From Candidatus Buchananbacteria bacterium RIFCSPLOWO2_01_FULL_39_33 (GTDB lineage: Bacteria > Patescibacteriota > Patescibacteriia > 2-01-FULL-39-33), in NCBI GenBank assembly GCA_001817505.1, contig MHIM01000038.1, positions 1 through 47,734 on the forward strand: a stretch of DNA of 47,734 nucleotides, given 5' to 3'. Of the stretch, positions 27,622 to 37,044 are shown piece after piece. Below the pieces are notes generated by a model, which worked only from the letters and a program-made list of their open reading frames with translations, had not been told where the DNA came from and searched no databases. The position numbers were made by a program, and so were the translations under genes. Numbering within the stretch: the stretch's first letter is position 1; every line of letters starts with the position of its first letter.

Positions 27622-28564
27622 AATATTGTTGATACCAAGTTAAAAATTTATCCAACCCCTCTTCTAGGCCAACTTGCGGTTCATAGCCCAGAACCTTTTT
27701 AGCTTTATCAATATTAGCATAAGTTTCTATCACCTCACCACTTTGCAACGGCAAATAATTTTTAATAGCTTTTTTATTTAACTTATTTTCTATGATAGAA
27801 ATAAAATATTCCAATTCCACCGGCTGGTTGTTCCCCAAGTTAAAAATTTCATAGCCGGAACAATTAGCCAGAGCCGAAACAATACCCGAGACAATATCAT
27901 CAATATAAGTGAAGTCCCTTTGGTGATGGCCGCCGTTGTAAACATCTATGGGCTGGCTATTTAAAATATTGCCGGTGAATTTATAATAAGCCATATCGGG
28001 ACGGCCCCAGGGACCATAAACCGTAAAAAACCTGAGCCCGAAGCAATTCAAGCCGTAAAGATGATGGTAGACATGGGCTTGGAGCTCATTGGCTTTTTTA
28101 GTGGCTGCATACAAAGAAATTGGATAATCAACCTTATCGGCTTCAGAAAACGGGATTTTAGTGTTGCCGCCATAAACCGAGGATGAAGAGGCAAAGACAA
28201 AATCCTTGATGTTATGTTGGCGAGCCAGTTCCAATAAATTATTGGTGCCGATTATGTTTGATTCTAAATAAACATCGGGATTAGTCAGCGAATACCTCAC
28301 TCCGGCTTGCGCCGCCAAATGGCAAATTTTATCAATTTTATTTTCCTCAAAAACTTTTAAAAGTCCTGCTTTATCAGCTAGGTCTAACCTGTAAACTTTA
28401 AAGTCATGTCCAGCCAAAAAATCACTAATCCTTTTTTCTTTCAACGCCGGCTCATAATAATCATTGAAATTATCCAAACCAATAATCTGATCGCCCCTTT
28501 CAAATAATTTTTTAGCAGTATTAGAACCAATAAAACCGGCGATACCGGTTATTAAGATAGTCAT
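27611..28564 (-). CDS. NAD-dependent epimerase/dehydratase (UDP-glucuronate 4-epimerase-like SDR)
   Basis: TILITGIAGFIGSNTAKKLFERGDQIIGLDNFNDYYEPALKEKRI, SSSVYGGNTKIPFSE, YAATKKANE, GLRFFTVYGPWGRPDMA. Confidence 0.93.
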   Translation of the reverse strand: MTILITGIAGFIGSNTAKKLFERGDQIIGLDNFNDYYEPALKEKRISDFLAGHDFKVYRLDLADKAGLLKVFEENKIDKICHLAAQAGVRYSLTNPDVYLESNIIGTNNLLELARQHNIKDFVFASSSSVYGGNTKIPFSEADKVDYPISLYAATKKANELQAHVYHHLYGLNCFGLRFFTVYGPWGRPDMAYYKFTGNILNSQPIDVYNGGHHQRDFTYIDDIVSGIVSALANCSGYEIFNLGNNQPVELEYFISIIENKLNKKAIKNYLPLQSGEVIETYANIDKAKKVLGYEPQVGLEEGLDKFLTWYQQYYGK

Positions 28565-28572
28565 CTTAAAAC

Positions 28573-28601
28573 TTGATAAATAATCAAATATACCTTAATA
28601 T
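28573..28601 (+). promoter_or_regulatory. Putative promoter of 28634 CDS
   Basis: TTGATA - 17 bp - TAATAT. Confidence 0.45.
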
Positions 28602-28633
28602 TATTATACATTTTAGAGAAAAAATCAAGACCT

Positions 28634-29863
28634 ATGGACAATAAGCAAGAACCCGCTTTCGCTAAAGCCATAGCAAGGCGCAGTAAAATTTTATATGTCA
28701 TAACCCAAGCCGAAATGGGCGGCGCCCAGCGCTACTTATACGATTTAGCCACTAGTTTTGAGGCCCAAAATTACGATATCAGCGTGGCTATCGGCCAAAG
28801 TCAAGATAAGTCGTTAATCTATCTTTTGCGCTCAAAAAACCTGCCTGTTTATGAATTAAAGCGCCTGGTTAGAGCAATCTCGCCAATTAATGACTTTTGG
28901 GCAATTTTTGAATTAAGAAAATTATACCAAAAAATCAAGCCGGATATTATTCATCTAAATAGCACCAAAGCCGGCATCATTGGCTCTTTGGCTAACCATA
29001 CTATAACTAAAATTTCTTATAAGGTGATTTATACCGCGCACGGTTGGGTCTTTAATGAACCGATGAGTAAAATTAAGAAATGGCTGTATTGGGGACTGGA
29101 AAAAATAACTTCTCGGCCCAAAGATAAAATAATTTGCGTTTCGGCTTTTGATTATCAAACAGCCATTAAATATAAAATAGCCGGCACCAAAAAATTAATA
29201 ACTATTCATAATGGCATTGATATTTCTAATATGAATTTTTTATCTAAAGAAAAGGCTTTAGATAAACTAATTAAAAACTATGAATTAACTGATTACTCTC
29301 CCACCCCCACTCATCCCCCCTCAGGCAGTGGGAGAAAAATAATCATCGGCACTATTGCTAATTTTTACAAAACTAAGGGTTTAGAATATTTAATTGGGGC
29401 TACAAAAATCTTAATATCCAATAGCCAATATCCAATATTTTTAATTATTATCGGCGATGGTGAACTTAGACCGCAATTAGAGGAGTTAATTAAAAAATAT
29501 GATTTAGAAAACAATATTATTTTAGCCGGCCGACAAGAAAACGCCTCACAATATTTAAAGGCCTTTGACATTTATGTCTCATCTTCAGTCAAAGAAGGCC
29601 TGCCTTATTCCATTTTAGAGGCCATGGCGGCCGAGTTGCCTATCATTACCACTGCGGTTGGCGGAGTACCGGAAATGATAAAAGACAATGACAACGGTTT
29701 GCTGATAGAACCGAAAAACTATAAAATTTTGGCGGAAAAAATAAAATATCTTATTGAAAACAAACCCTTAGCCCAAAGATTGGGCCAACAGGCGAGGCAG
29801 GACGTTAAAGAAAATTTTTCCAAAGAAAAAATGATCAGAGAAACTTTTAAGCAATACCAATAA
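28634..29863 (+). CDS. Glycosyltransferase family 4 with repeat-derived insertions
   Basis: ILYVITQAEMGGAQRYLYDLA, IIGTIANFYKTKGLEYLI, SSSVKEGLPYSILEAMAAELPIITTAVGGVPEMI. Confidence 0.92.
   Translation: MDNKQEPAFAKAIARRSKILYVITQAEMGGAQRYLYDLATSFEAQNYDISVAIGQSQDKSLIYLLRSKNLPVYELKRLVRAISPINDFWAIFELRKLYQKIKPDIIHLNSTKAGIIGSLANHTITKISYKVIYTAHGWVFNEPMSKIKKWLYWGLEKITSRPKDKIICVSAFDYQTAIKYKIAGTKKLITIHNGIDISNMNFLSKEKALDKLIKNYELTDYSPTPTHPPSGSGRKIIIGTIANFYKTKGLEYLIGATKILISNSQYPIFLIIIGDGELRPQLEELIKKYDLENNIILAGRQENASQYLKAFDIYVSSSVKEGLPYSILEAMAAELPIITTAVGGVPEMIKDNDNGLLIEPKNYKILAEKIKYLIENKPLAQRLGQQARQDVKENFSKEKMIRETFKQYQ
29298..29334. repeat. Palindromic insertion in GT4 inter-domain linker
   Basis: CTCCCAC...GTGGGAG; encodes SPTPTHPPSGSGR. 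Confidence 0.7.
29415..29435. repeat. Heptanucleotide tandem repeat TATCCAA x3 (middle unit TAGCCAA)
   Basis: TATCCAA TAGCCAA TATCCAA at 29415, 29422, 29429. Confidence 0.85.
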
Positions 29864-29875
29864 TTCAAGGCCATA

Positions 29876-29904
29876 AAAACTCCGAGACCAATCTCGGGGT
29901 TTTT
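29876..29904 (+). terminator. Intrinsic terminator
   Basis: AAAACTCCGAGAccaaTCTCGGGGTTTTT. Confidence 0.8.
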
Positions 29905-29922
29905 ATTAAAAACCAACGATAC

Positions 29923-30282
29923 TTATTTCCTGATTCGTTGGTAGGCCAAAAGAATTATTTGCGCCAATAGCCAGGCAATGATGATTAATAAAGTTCCTAA
30001 AATTAAAAATCCAAATGGTGGATTAATTAATAAAATAATTGGTAATAAAAATAATAACCAATATATTTTAGTTTTTATTAAATTTAATAATAATGTAATG
30101 AAAAATAAATAACTTAATATAAATCCATCGATACATTCTGGACAAGTTGGTATTGGACCCAATCCAATAATTGGATTAAATATACTATAACTAAATTTAC
30201 CTACTATTTTACTAAAAATCAGTGATAATACTATAGCTAATATGAATAATATTATTTGCCACCACTTTTTTTGTATTAACAT
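29923..30282 (-). CDS. Small multi-pass membrane protein
   Basis: 119 aa, 3-4 hydrophobic helices; CPEC motif in an extramembrane loop. Confidence 0.65.
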   Translation of the reverse strand: MLIQKKWWQIILFILAIVLSLIFSKIVGKFSYSIFNPIIGLGPIPTCPECIDGFILSYLFFITLLLNLIKTKIYWLLFLLPIILLINPPFGFLILGTLLIIIAWLLAQIILLAYQRIRK

Positions 30283-30287
30283 AAAAT

Positions 30288-32477
30288 TTATAAATTATTC
30301 TTAATGTTTGTCAAAGCCAGTTTAATTATATCATAAGCGCGCTGGTTCATTCTATTTTTCTCAAGCATATTGTCAATAAATTCATTTATTTGTTCAAACC
30401 GCTGGTCATTTTGAAAGCCGTTTTTTAATTGCGCCAACAAGGCGTTTTTACTGCCAAAGTGGCTAAGCCAATTTTTTCGGTACATATTTTCAATTTCTTC
30501 GGTTAATTCAACCAGATTCTGAATGCTGGGATTAAGGTCGGATAAGCCCTCATTACTCACCCCAATTAGATAATTTTCAGTTTCTCCTAAAAGTATCTGG
30601 CCGTTGTACTCGCTATCAACCGCCGAGTCCTCGCCGATTAAACTGGCGCTTAATTGGTAATCGCCGTCAGCCGTGCCCTTTAAATCTATTTTATACTCCC
30701 CCTCTAAAGGGTCGGGAATAACAGCAAATTCCGGGCCATCTAAAAAACCGGTGTAAAAAGCATTGTCAATTTCATTGATGACATTACCACTGCTAAAATC
30801 CCGGCCTAATTTCTGGCCGTTGGGCGCGGTTATCAGAAAATCAGCCGGCGAAAATAGCCTGATCAGCAGGTATTTGGCAAAGCTGTTTTCTCTGAACTCT
30901 TCTGCCGGTTCCCGGCCGGTTAATTTTTGGATAATAATTTTTTGGGCGTCAGTGGCTAAGGTGTTATGGGAGCTTAAAATTGTCAGATCATTAAAATTGT
31001 CAAAGCCGGCACTGCTAAATTGCGGCGTCGTGCCGTCGCCCGGGCCGTATTCCAAGCCATGGTCGCCAAAAATGGCATCATAACCCTCTGGATAGCCATC
31101 GGCCCACTGGCCGTCAACAAAATCTTTTAAGATCACTCTTAAATAATTCAGGGTGCTGGTAGAATTATTATCGGCGATGATATTGATAAGATCAATGTCA
31201 TTTAACTTGGCTAACTGGCTGGGCTCGTTTAACAACTCCAGAAACAGATTACCGGGATAATTATCGGGGTAATTTCTTAGTTCCAAGGTTTCTTGATCGC
31301 GCAGATAACTGTAAACCGGCAAAAGTTCTTCTATTGATTTCATCGGCAATTGGCGGACATAATCAAACACGCTGCCATAACCGTTAAATTCCGCCTCTAT
31401 TTTAAATATCCTTTCATAAATAAAATCTCTTGTTGTTTGACCAATGTCTCCACTTTCCCATGTCAAATACGCTTTCGGCGCTCCCCGATGCGGCGCTCCC
31501 AAAAAAATCAATTGGTCAATATCATTTTCATAATTGCCCATTTCCACGTAAGCTCGAGCCACTAAGCCGCCCATAGAATGGCCAATAACATCCACTTTAT
31601 CGCATTGGCAGATCTCTTTTACCTCGTTGATTTTGGCTTTAAGCAGCTCGGCGCTATAGATATTGGGCAAGCGCCAGTTATAAGGAAAAGCAAACAGGGT
31701 CTCGCCTTCTTGGTAGCCGGCTGATTTAAAAGCCAGCCAGAGATTATCGTAAGTATTTAAAATCGGATCAAGTTCCCAGCCGAAACCGAAATTCCAACTC
31801 CCTAAAATTCCCGGAATGATAATCACCGGCTCGGGTTTGGCTGGCTCCGGAAAATAATCAAAATCAATTTTAAATGTTTTTAAATTTCGCTTAACATACC
31901 AGCTACTATCATAATTATACGTAAATAATCTCACTTCATCAGTAAATCTTTCTTTAGTCCAGCCACTGCTCATATAATACTCAAATAAATTGTGATTATA
32001 TAAATAACCTCCAATGGAAAGATAATTACTTGATAAATATGCATCATATCTCTTGTCTGCTTCCCAAATAAAAAATCGGTTTTCTCCCACCAGAAAGCCA
32101 GTCAGATCATTAACATTGTTGATAAATTTAAAAGATGGATCATCAATTCTACTTTCTCCATCCACTGAAAGGGGACTTAAAATTGAACTGACATTAAACG
32201 GAGAATAATATTTTCTGCTCCAGCCGGTACAAAATATCTTATCCACAGTAAAAGAAAATCTAAAATGTTCTCCATCATACCAAAATTTTTCGTCTCGGAC
32301 TAGATTTTCCAGCGGATTATACACCGCTGGACATTCTACCGGCCAAGAGTTCAGATAATCGGCGGCCTGTACCATAACTACTACCCCATTTCTATCGGCT
32401 GGTATAACAGCTAACATAAAAAATCCCGATAATACAAAAATTATCAGGATTAAAAGTTTAAAAAAATTATTTCTCAT
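30288..32477 (-). CDS. Secreted lecithin:cholesterol acyltransferase (LCAT)-like alpha/beta hydrolase
   Basis: N-terminal signal peptide; PVIIIPGILGSW, DVIGHSMGGLVARAYVE nucleophile elbow, LIFLGAPHRGAPKAY. Confidence 0.85.
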   Translation of the reverse strand: MRNNFFKLLILIIFVLSGFFMLAVIPADRNGVVVMVQAADYLNSWPVECPAVYNPLENLVRDEKFWYDGEHFRFSFTVDKIFCTGWSRKYYSPFNVSSILSPLSVDGESRIDDPSFKFINNVNDLTGFLVGENRFFIWEADKRYDAYLSSNYLSIGGYLYNHNLFEYYMSSGWTKERFTDEVRLFTYNYDSSWYVKRNLKTFKIDFDYFPEPAKPEPVIIIPGILGSWNFGFGWELDPILNTYDNLWLAFKSAGYQEGETLFAFPYNWRLPNIYSAELLKAKINEVKEICQCDKVDVIGHSMGGLVARAYVEMGNYENDIDQLIFLGAPHRGAPKAYLTWESGDIGQTTRDFIYERIFKIEAEFNGYGSVFDYVRQLPMKSIEELLPVYSYLRDQETLELRNYPDNYPGNLFLELLNEPSQLAKLNDIDLINIIADNNSTSTLNYLRVILKDFVDGQWADGYPEGYDAIFGDHGLEYGPGDGTTPQFSSAGFDNFNDLTILSSHNTLATDAQKIIIQKLTGREPAEEFRENSFAKYLLIRLFSPADFLITAPNGQKLGRDFSSGNVINEIDNAFYTGFLDGPEFAVIPDPLEGEYKIDLKGTADGDYQLSASLIGEDSAVDSEYNGQILLGETENYLIGVSNEGLSDLNPSIQNLVELTEEIENMYRKNWLSHFGSKNALLAQLKNGFQNDQRFEQINEFIDNMLEKNRMNQRAYDIIKLALTNIKNNL

Positions 32478-32508
32478 AAAATCTCTGAGATATTTCTTGA
32501 CATGTTCT

Positions 32509-32540
32509 AAAAGTGCTCCGATTCACATCGGAGCACTTTT
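32509..32540 (-). terminator. Intrinsic terminator of 32560 CDS
   Basis: AAAAGTGCTCCG...CGGAGCACTTTT. Confidence 0.82.
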
Positions 32541-32559
32541 TATAATTCATAGATAAACT

Positions 32560-33828
32560 TTAATCAACTACTTCTTCCAACTCTTCAGTGCCGGTAGGCA
32601 CAGCCGAAGTGGTAGTTAGGGCCTCGCCTTTGGTGTAATCGCTTTCAAAACCATTTTGGATGGTAATCAGCTTATCTTTGTATTTGGCGCTATAAAGGGC
32701 TTTAGCCACCGCATCATCGCCGCTGCTTTTGACTACTTCTTGCAAAATCTTGCCAAGAGACACCGTATAAACCCGCGGGCTATTCTGGAATTTTATCAGT
32801 TTCACTCCCGGATTAACAGTTACGTGTACACCCAAGGTTAAACCGTCAAAATCAGCTTGAGAGATAACCTTGAGGGTCTTTTTAGCTCCTTTATAGGTAA
32901 GATCGGACCAACTGCCGCTATACCAAGTCCAGAAAGTAACCGAGTTAACAAATAAATTCCTCCGGCCATTGGCATCAATATAATAAACAGCGCTGTCTTT
33001 GGCAGTTTTTATCAAATCACCCACCGCTAATCCGGCTTTCTCTAAACTGACAATATTAGTGATAATCAAATCAACCGTCTCCCCAACTAAATTATTGAAC
33101 TTAACGCTCAAGTCATTGACGCCATCACCATCCAAATCAACTTTTTTAATCTCACCTAACACCAAGTCAATTGTCACCGGAGTTGATTCCAAAATAATCT
33201 GGATTTTCTTGTTGACCGTGTCCAAACTGGAAACCTTGGCGCTATGGCTGTTATCGCTATCTTGGCTTAATGAGGTAGTGAAATTAAATTGGGTGTCTAA
33301 AGAAGTTAAAACATTTTTACTGCCACTGTCTAAACTACCAATATCGGAACCAGGCGTTGCGGTTACAGTGGTTGAGGATGTAGTAGTGGTAGCTGTTGTA
33401 GGCGTAGTGACTGTAGTTGTTGTTCCACCGCCGCCGCCGCTGGCTCCACCGCCGCCGCTACACTGCCCAGCTTGGGGAACAACAGTATAAGTGTCAGGAG
33501 CAGTAGGTAAAGTTAGAGTTAAAGTACTGCAACCAGCATCAGCGCCGGCTGAAGTAGTCGCTTTAATTGAAACCGTGCCGCCACCAGCCGGTTGTAGTTT
33601 AAAAAGAGGTGTGGAAGTTGAACCGGGATTACTGACCGTTAGAACTCCATCAGTTATGACAACGCTTTCAGCGGTGGAACCGCTTAGAACAGTTACATTA
33701 CCGCCTGTCAGCTCAACAGTGACATCGCCATCGGCGGTGAAGTCATTATTGGCTGCTTGGACGATAACCAACCAACCAAAAACCAAGGCAAGCGCTGTCA
33801 GAAAAATTACTAAAGATATTTTTCTCAT
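32560..33828 (-). CDS. Secreted surface protein with Gly/Thr-rich linker and C-terminal domain shared with the S-layer-like protein
   Basis: Signal peptide; GGGGASGGGGGTTTTVTTPTTATTTTSSTT; C-terminal GDLIKTAKDSAVYYIDANGRRNLFVNSVTFWTWYSGSWS. Confidence 0.85.
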   Translation of the reverse strand: MRKISLVIFLTALALVFGWLVIVQAANNDFTADGDVTVELTGGNVTVLSGSTAESVVITDGVLTVSNPGSTSTPLFKLQPAGGGTVSIKATTSAGADAGCSTLTLTLPTAPDTYTVVPQAGQCSGGGGASGGGGGTTTTVTTPTTATTTTSSTTVTATPGSDIGSLDSGSKNVLTSLDTQFNFTTSLSQDSDNSHSAKVSSLDTVNKKIQIILESTPVTIDLVLGEIKKVDLDGDGVNDLSVKFNNLVGETVDLIITNIVSLEKAGLAVGDLIKTAKDSAVYYIDANGRRNLFVNSVTFWTWYSGSWSDLTYKGAKKTLKVISQADFDGLTLGVHVTVNPGVKLIKFQNSPRVYTVSLGKILQEVVKSSGDDAVAKALYSAKYKDKLITIQNGFESDYTKGEALTTTSAVPTGTEELEEVVD

Positions 33829-33865
33829 ACGGCTAAAATTAATTAAATAAATTCCCTTGCCTTAA

Positions 33866-34546
33866 TTATCGCGGTACACATTGGCCTCGAGCGCAAACTA
33901 AAGCGGTTGCGCCATTTGGCAAATAACAATGTCCATAACCGCCATCGGGCATGACTAATTCCAAACAACCAGCTGATACACCAGTGCCATCATCAAGATC
34001 ACCAGCACCTAAAGTGGAGGTAGCTACACCACCAGTCCTACTTCTAGCAAATATACCTACGGTAGTGGTAGCAGTAGAAGTAGTTAAATCAATAGTGCCA
34101 CCCTTAACAATTAAATCTCCTGTTGTCGAAGCATAACCTTGGACAAATAAGTTATTATCAATTTCAGCATCATTCTGAACATATAAATCACCGCCGGCCA
34201 GGTCTAATTGGCTAACTGTTCCAGCTGAACCGACCCAGAGAGCATCAGAAGTTGTGGCTACACCCCTAAAAACATGCAAGCCGCCAAAAACAGACAAACT
34301 TGAAGTTGGTGTTGCTAAAGTATCAATGCCAACCACTAAATTGCCAGTGGTAGTGGCAGCAGTAATGTGGCCATTGATGGTGACAGTGTCACCCGTGCCA
34401 TCGCCCAGAGTGGTGGTACCAGTGGTGTTAATATTGGTACCTATGGTGGTAGCGGCATAAATTATGCCAACTGACATCAGTAGAGCCCCAATAACCACTA
34501 CTAAGAATTTAACAGCGGTTAAGAAGTGTTGTCCTTGTTTGTTCAT
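33866..34546 (-). CDS. Secreted repetitive surface/adhesin-like protein
   Basis: Start at MNKQGQHFL (CAT 34544-34546), signal segment, then TTIGTNINTTGTTTLGDGTGDTVTINGHITA... beta-repeat style sequence. Confidence 0.7.
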   Translation of the reverse strand: MNKQGQHFLTAVKFLVVVIGALLMSVGIIYAATTIGTNINTTGTTTLGDGTGDTVTINGHITAATTTGNLVVGIDTLATPTSSLSVFGGLHVFRGVATTSDALWVGSAGTVSQLDLAGGDLYVQNDAEIDNNLFVQGYASTTGDLIVKGGTIDLTTSTATTTVGIFARSRTGGVATSTLGAGDLDDGTGVSAGCLELVMPDGGYGHCYLPNGATALVCARGQCVPR

Positions 34547-34851
34547 AGAGTTTTTTAAATTAACCCCAATCCCTAAACTTACTTCGGATTGAAGCATTAA
34601 TAAAGTTTATTAAATATACTGTTAATTATAACAAAATGAGGCAAAAATAAAAACAAGGATGGGCTGTGGATAAGTTAAATCAAAAAAATAATAAAACCAA
34701 AAAACAAAAAAACAAACAATAATAATAAGAATAAAATTTATAAATTAGATCTGTCTGACTCTAGATAAAAATAGGAAATGAGACCTACCAGTTGGACAGC
34801 AGAAATTAAAATTAATTGTAAACTAATAATTATTTATCTAAATTTAGCTAA

Positions 34852-36969
34852 TTATTTCTTATTTTCCAAATTATTTATAAACCCCTTAGCCCAGACGGCA
34901 TAAGTGGGGTGAAGCGATCCCGATTTTTCAGCCATTTGAATCGCCTTTTGATTATCCCCGCCTAAAGACAAGATAATAGCCAATTGCTTATAGGGCTCCG
35001 GGCTTTGATCATATAGGGCTATGGCCTTTTCAAATTGCTCAACGGCTAATTTAAAATTTTCCTGGAATTTCTCTTCTTGGCCGGTATTTTTGAAATAATT
35101 GGCCAAATTAAAGTAAGAGTAGCCCATTTCAAAATAAATATGCTGGCGATTGGACGCTAATTTTTTGACAGTTTCAAAAAAATTAAAATTCCGCTGCAAA
35201 TAATCAACTTGGCCGGTTTTAGAAAAGATGAAATCATTGAATTGCATCACTAATAAATAATTGGCAACGCTATAAGGATTTTCTTCAATTTGCTTTTTCA
35301 GTTCGCTATCAGTGAACTGCGCCAGATCAGACAGGTCTGACAGGACCTTTGGGTCAGCGGTCTTACTGCTGGCTAAATTACTGAAAAAACTAAATAATTG
35401 CCGGCGATACTCTTGATTGCCGGGCGTTTCTTTAGCTAAAAGTGATTTAAACAGCCCAATCCTCTGCTGATAATTCATTTGAGAATCACTTAAGACCTTA
35501 ACCAGATCTTTATTGACTTGAAGCGGCTTAAGATTGACTGAATATAAAATCGGAAAAAACAAAGCCAAGCCGACAATTAAAAGGCCTAATTTAAAATAGT
35601 TATTCTTAAAGATAGCCGGGGCATAATATGGACTAAACAAAGAAATAAAACTAATGGCTAAAAATAAAGGAATATAAGTAACCAGCGCTTCAAAAATAAA
35701 CAGATTTTGGATAAAATAAGCTGAAATAACTAAGGTAAAGATAAAGGGGATAAAATAATGATTGTTGTCGTCTTTTTTCTTGAGATAGTGCCGCCATAAA
35801 TAATAAAGCGGCAGGAATAACAAAGACAAATATGATAAAAGGCCCAATAAGCCGCCAGAGACCAGGCGGTCAAAAATAATGTTATGAGCCCGATCAAACC
35901 AAACAACTGAACCGACATCCTCATACATCCGAGGATTAAAATATTTGTCAAAGGGCTGATAAAAATTTTCATAGCCCCAGCCCCAAATCGGCCGTTCTTT
36001 AAAACCCTGATAAGCGCTGTTCCAAGCCATTAAACGGGTTTGGGCGGTGGTTGACCGGGTGGAGATACTGGCGATTCTTTGCAGCAACTCATGATTTTTA
36101 ACAAAGTCGGCATCTTTATTTAAAAATAACCAAGTTGAGAGAGTGATAAGCGAAGCTATAATAATTACACCGCTGATTTTTAAAATTTTTCCGTCCCAGG
36201 CGCCTAGCCGACCTCTAGCCCGAGACCCGTCTTGAACGGGAAAATAATAAAATAAAAAATATAAAATAAATACCAAACCGACAAAAACCAGGGCTAAAAT
36301 ACCGCCGCGGGTATAAGTATTGAAAATAATAAAAATTTCTAAAATGATAACTGTTAAATAATAAAATTTAAAATAGAAGTTGGGGCGGTTGAAAAATAAA
36401 ACTGAACCAAAAAATACGCCAAAGATCATATAACCAGCCATATAACCGGCGTTGCCAATGGTGCCGGCCAGCCGAAGGCCGGAGGTAGAAATCGGCAGCC
36501 AAGACAGCTGAAAGAATTGACCCAAAGCGTATAAACCAACCAATAAACTAGCCAGGAAAAACAGATCAAAAATATAAAGCCAGTCCTTAAACTTCTTAAA
36601 GAAATTAGTTAAGACCAATAAAAAGACAAATAAATGCAAAAGTAGTACGAGGCCTTCGCTCCTTTCATTATTACTCCAGAAACTCCGATAAAAATAATCG
36701 CCTAATAAAGAAGAAATCAGGGTCAAAAGCAGATAAATCGCCATTAAAATAACAGCGATATTGAATTTTAATTGATATTTATTGTCTTTGAAGCACAAAA
36801 ATAACCAAGTCAAAAACATCACTTCAACGGCAATATTGAAAGCAAAAGTTTTAGTGGTAATGAAAGGGAAAAAAAGCTGGCTGTTTAAATACAGCGGAGA
36901 AAATAAAATCACTGCCAGAGAGAGCCAGATAATAATTTTGGGCAAGTTATTTATAATTTTATTAAGCAT
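34852..36969 (-). CDS. O-antigen ligase/polymerase family membrane protein with C-terminal TPR region
   Basis: Multi-TM; TRGGILALVF, RPIWGWGYENFYQPFDKYFNPRMYEDVGSVVWFDRAHNIIFDRLVSGGLLGLLSYL. Confidence 0.88.
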   Translation of the reverse strand: MLNKIINNLPKIIIWLSLAVILFSPLYLNSQLFFPFITTKTFAFNIAVEVMFLTWLFLCFKDNKYQLKFNIAVILMAIYLLLTLISSLLGDYFYRSFWSNNERSEGLVLLLHLFVFLLVLTNFFKKFKDWLYIFDLFFLASLLVGLYALGQFFQLSWLPISTSGLRLAGTIGNAGYMAGYMIFGVFFGSVLFFNRPNFYFKFYYLTVIILEIFIIFNTYTRGGILALVFVGLVFILYFLFYYFPVQDGSRARGRLGAWDGKILKISGVIIIASLITLSTWLFLNKDADFVKNHELLQRIASISTRSTTAQTRLMAWNSAYQGFKERPIWGWGYENFYQPFDKYFNPRMYEDVGSVVWFDRAHNIIFDRLVSGGLLGLLSYLSLLFLPLYYLWRHYLKKKDDNNHYFIPFIFTLVISAYFIQNLFIFEALVTYIPLFLAISFISLFSPYYAPAIFKNNYFKLGLLIVGLALFFPILYSVNLKPLQVNKDLVKVLSDSQMNYQQRIGLFKSLLAKETPGNQEYRRQLFSFFSNLASSKTADPKVLSDLSDLAQFTDSELKKQIEENPYSVANYLLVMQFNDFIFSKTGQVDYLQRNFNFFETVKKLASNRQHIYFEMGYSYFNLANYFKNTGQEEKFQENFKLAVEQFEKAIALYDQSPEPYKQLAIILSLGGDNQKAIQMAEKSGSLHPTYAVWAKGFINNLENKK

Positions 36970-36995
36970 AAATATTTTTTAATGTCATAGTTTGG

Positions 36996-37023
36996 GTAGA
37001 GACGGGGCATGCCCCGTCTCTAC
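36996..37023. repeat. 28-bp perfect palindrome, copy 1 of 3
   Basis: GTAGAGACGGGGCATGCCCCGTCTCTAC. Confidence 0.95.
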
Positions 37024-37044
37024 CTTTATTGAAATCTTAAAAAA

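Noticed and set aside
32999-33850. Plus-strand ORFs of 163 and 119 aa
   Set aside because: Antisense to the secreted surface protein; Val/Pro-rich translations are mirror artefacts of Thr/Gly-rich coding DNA.
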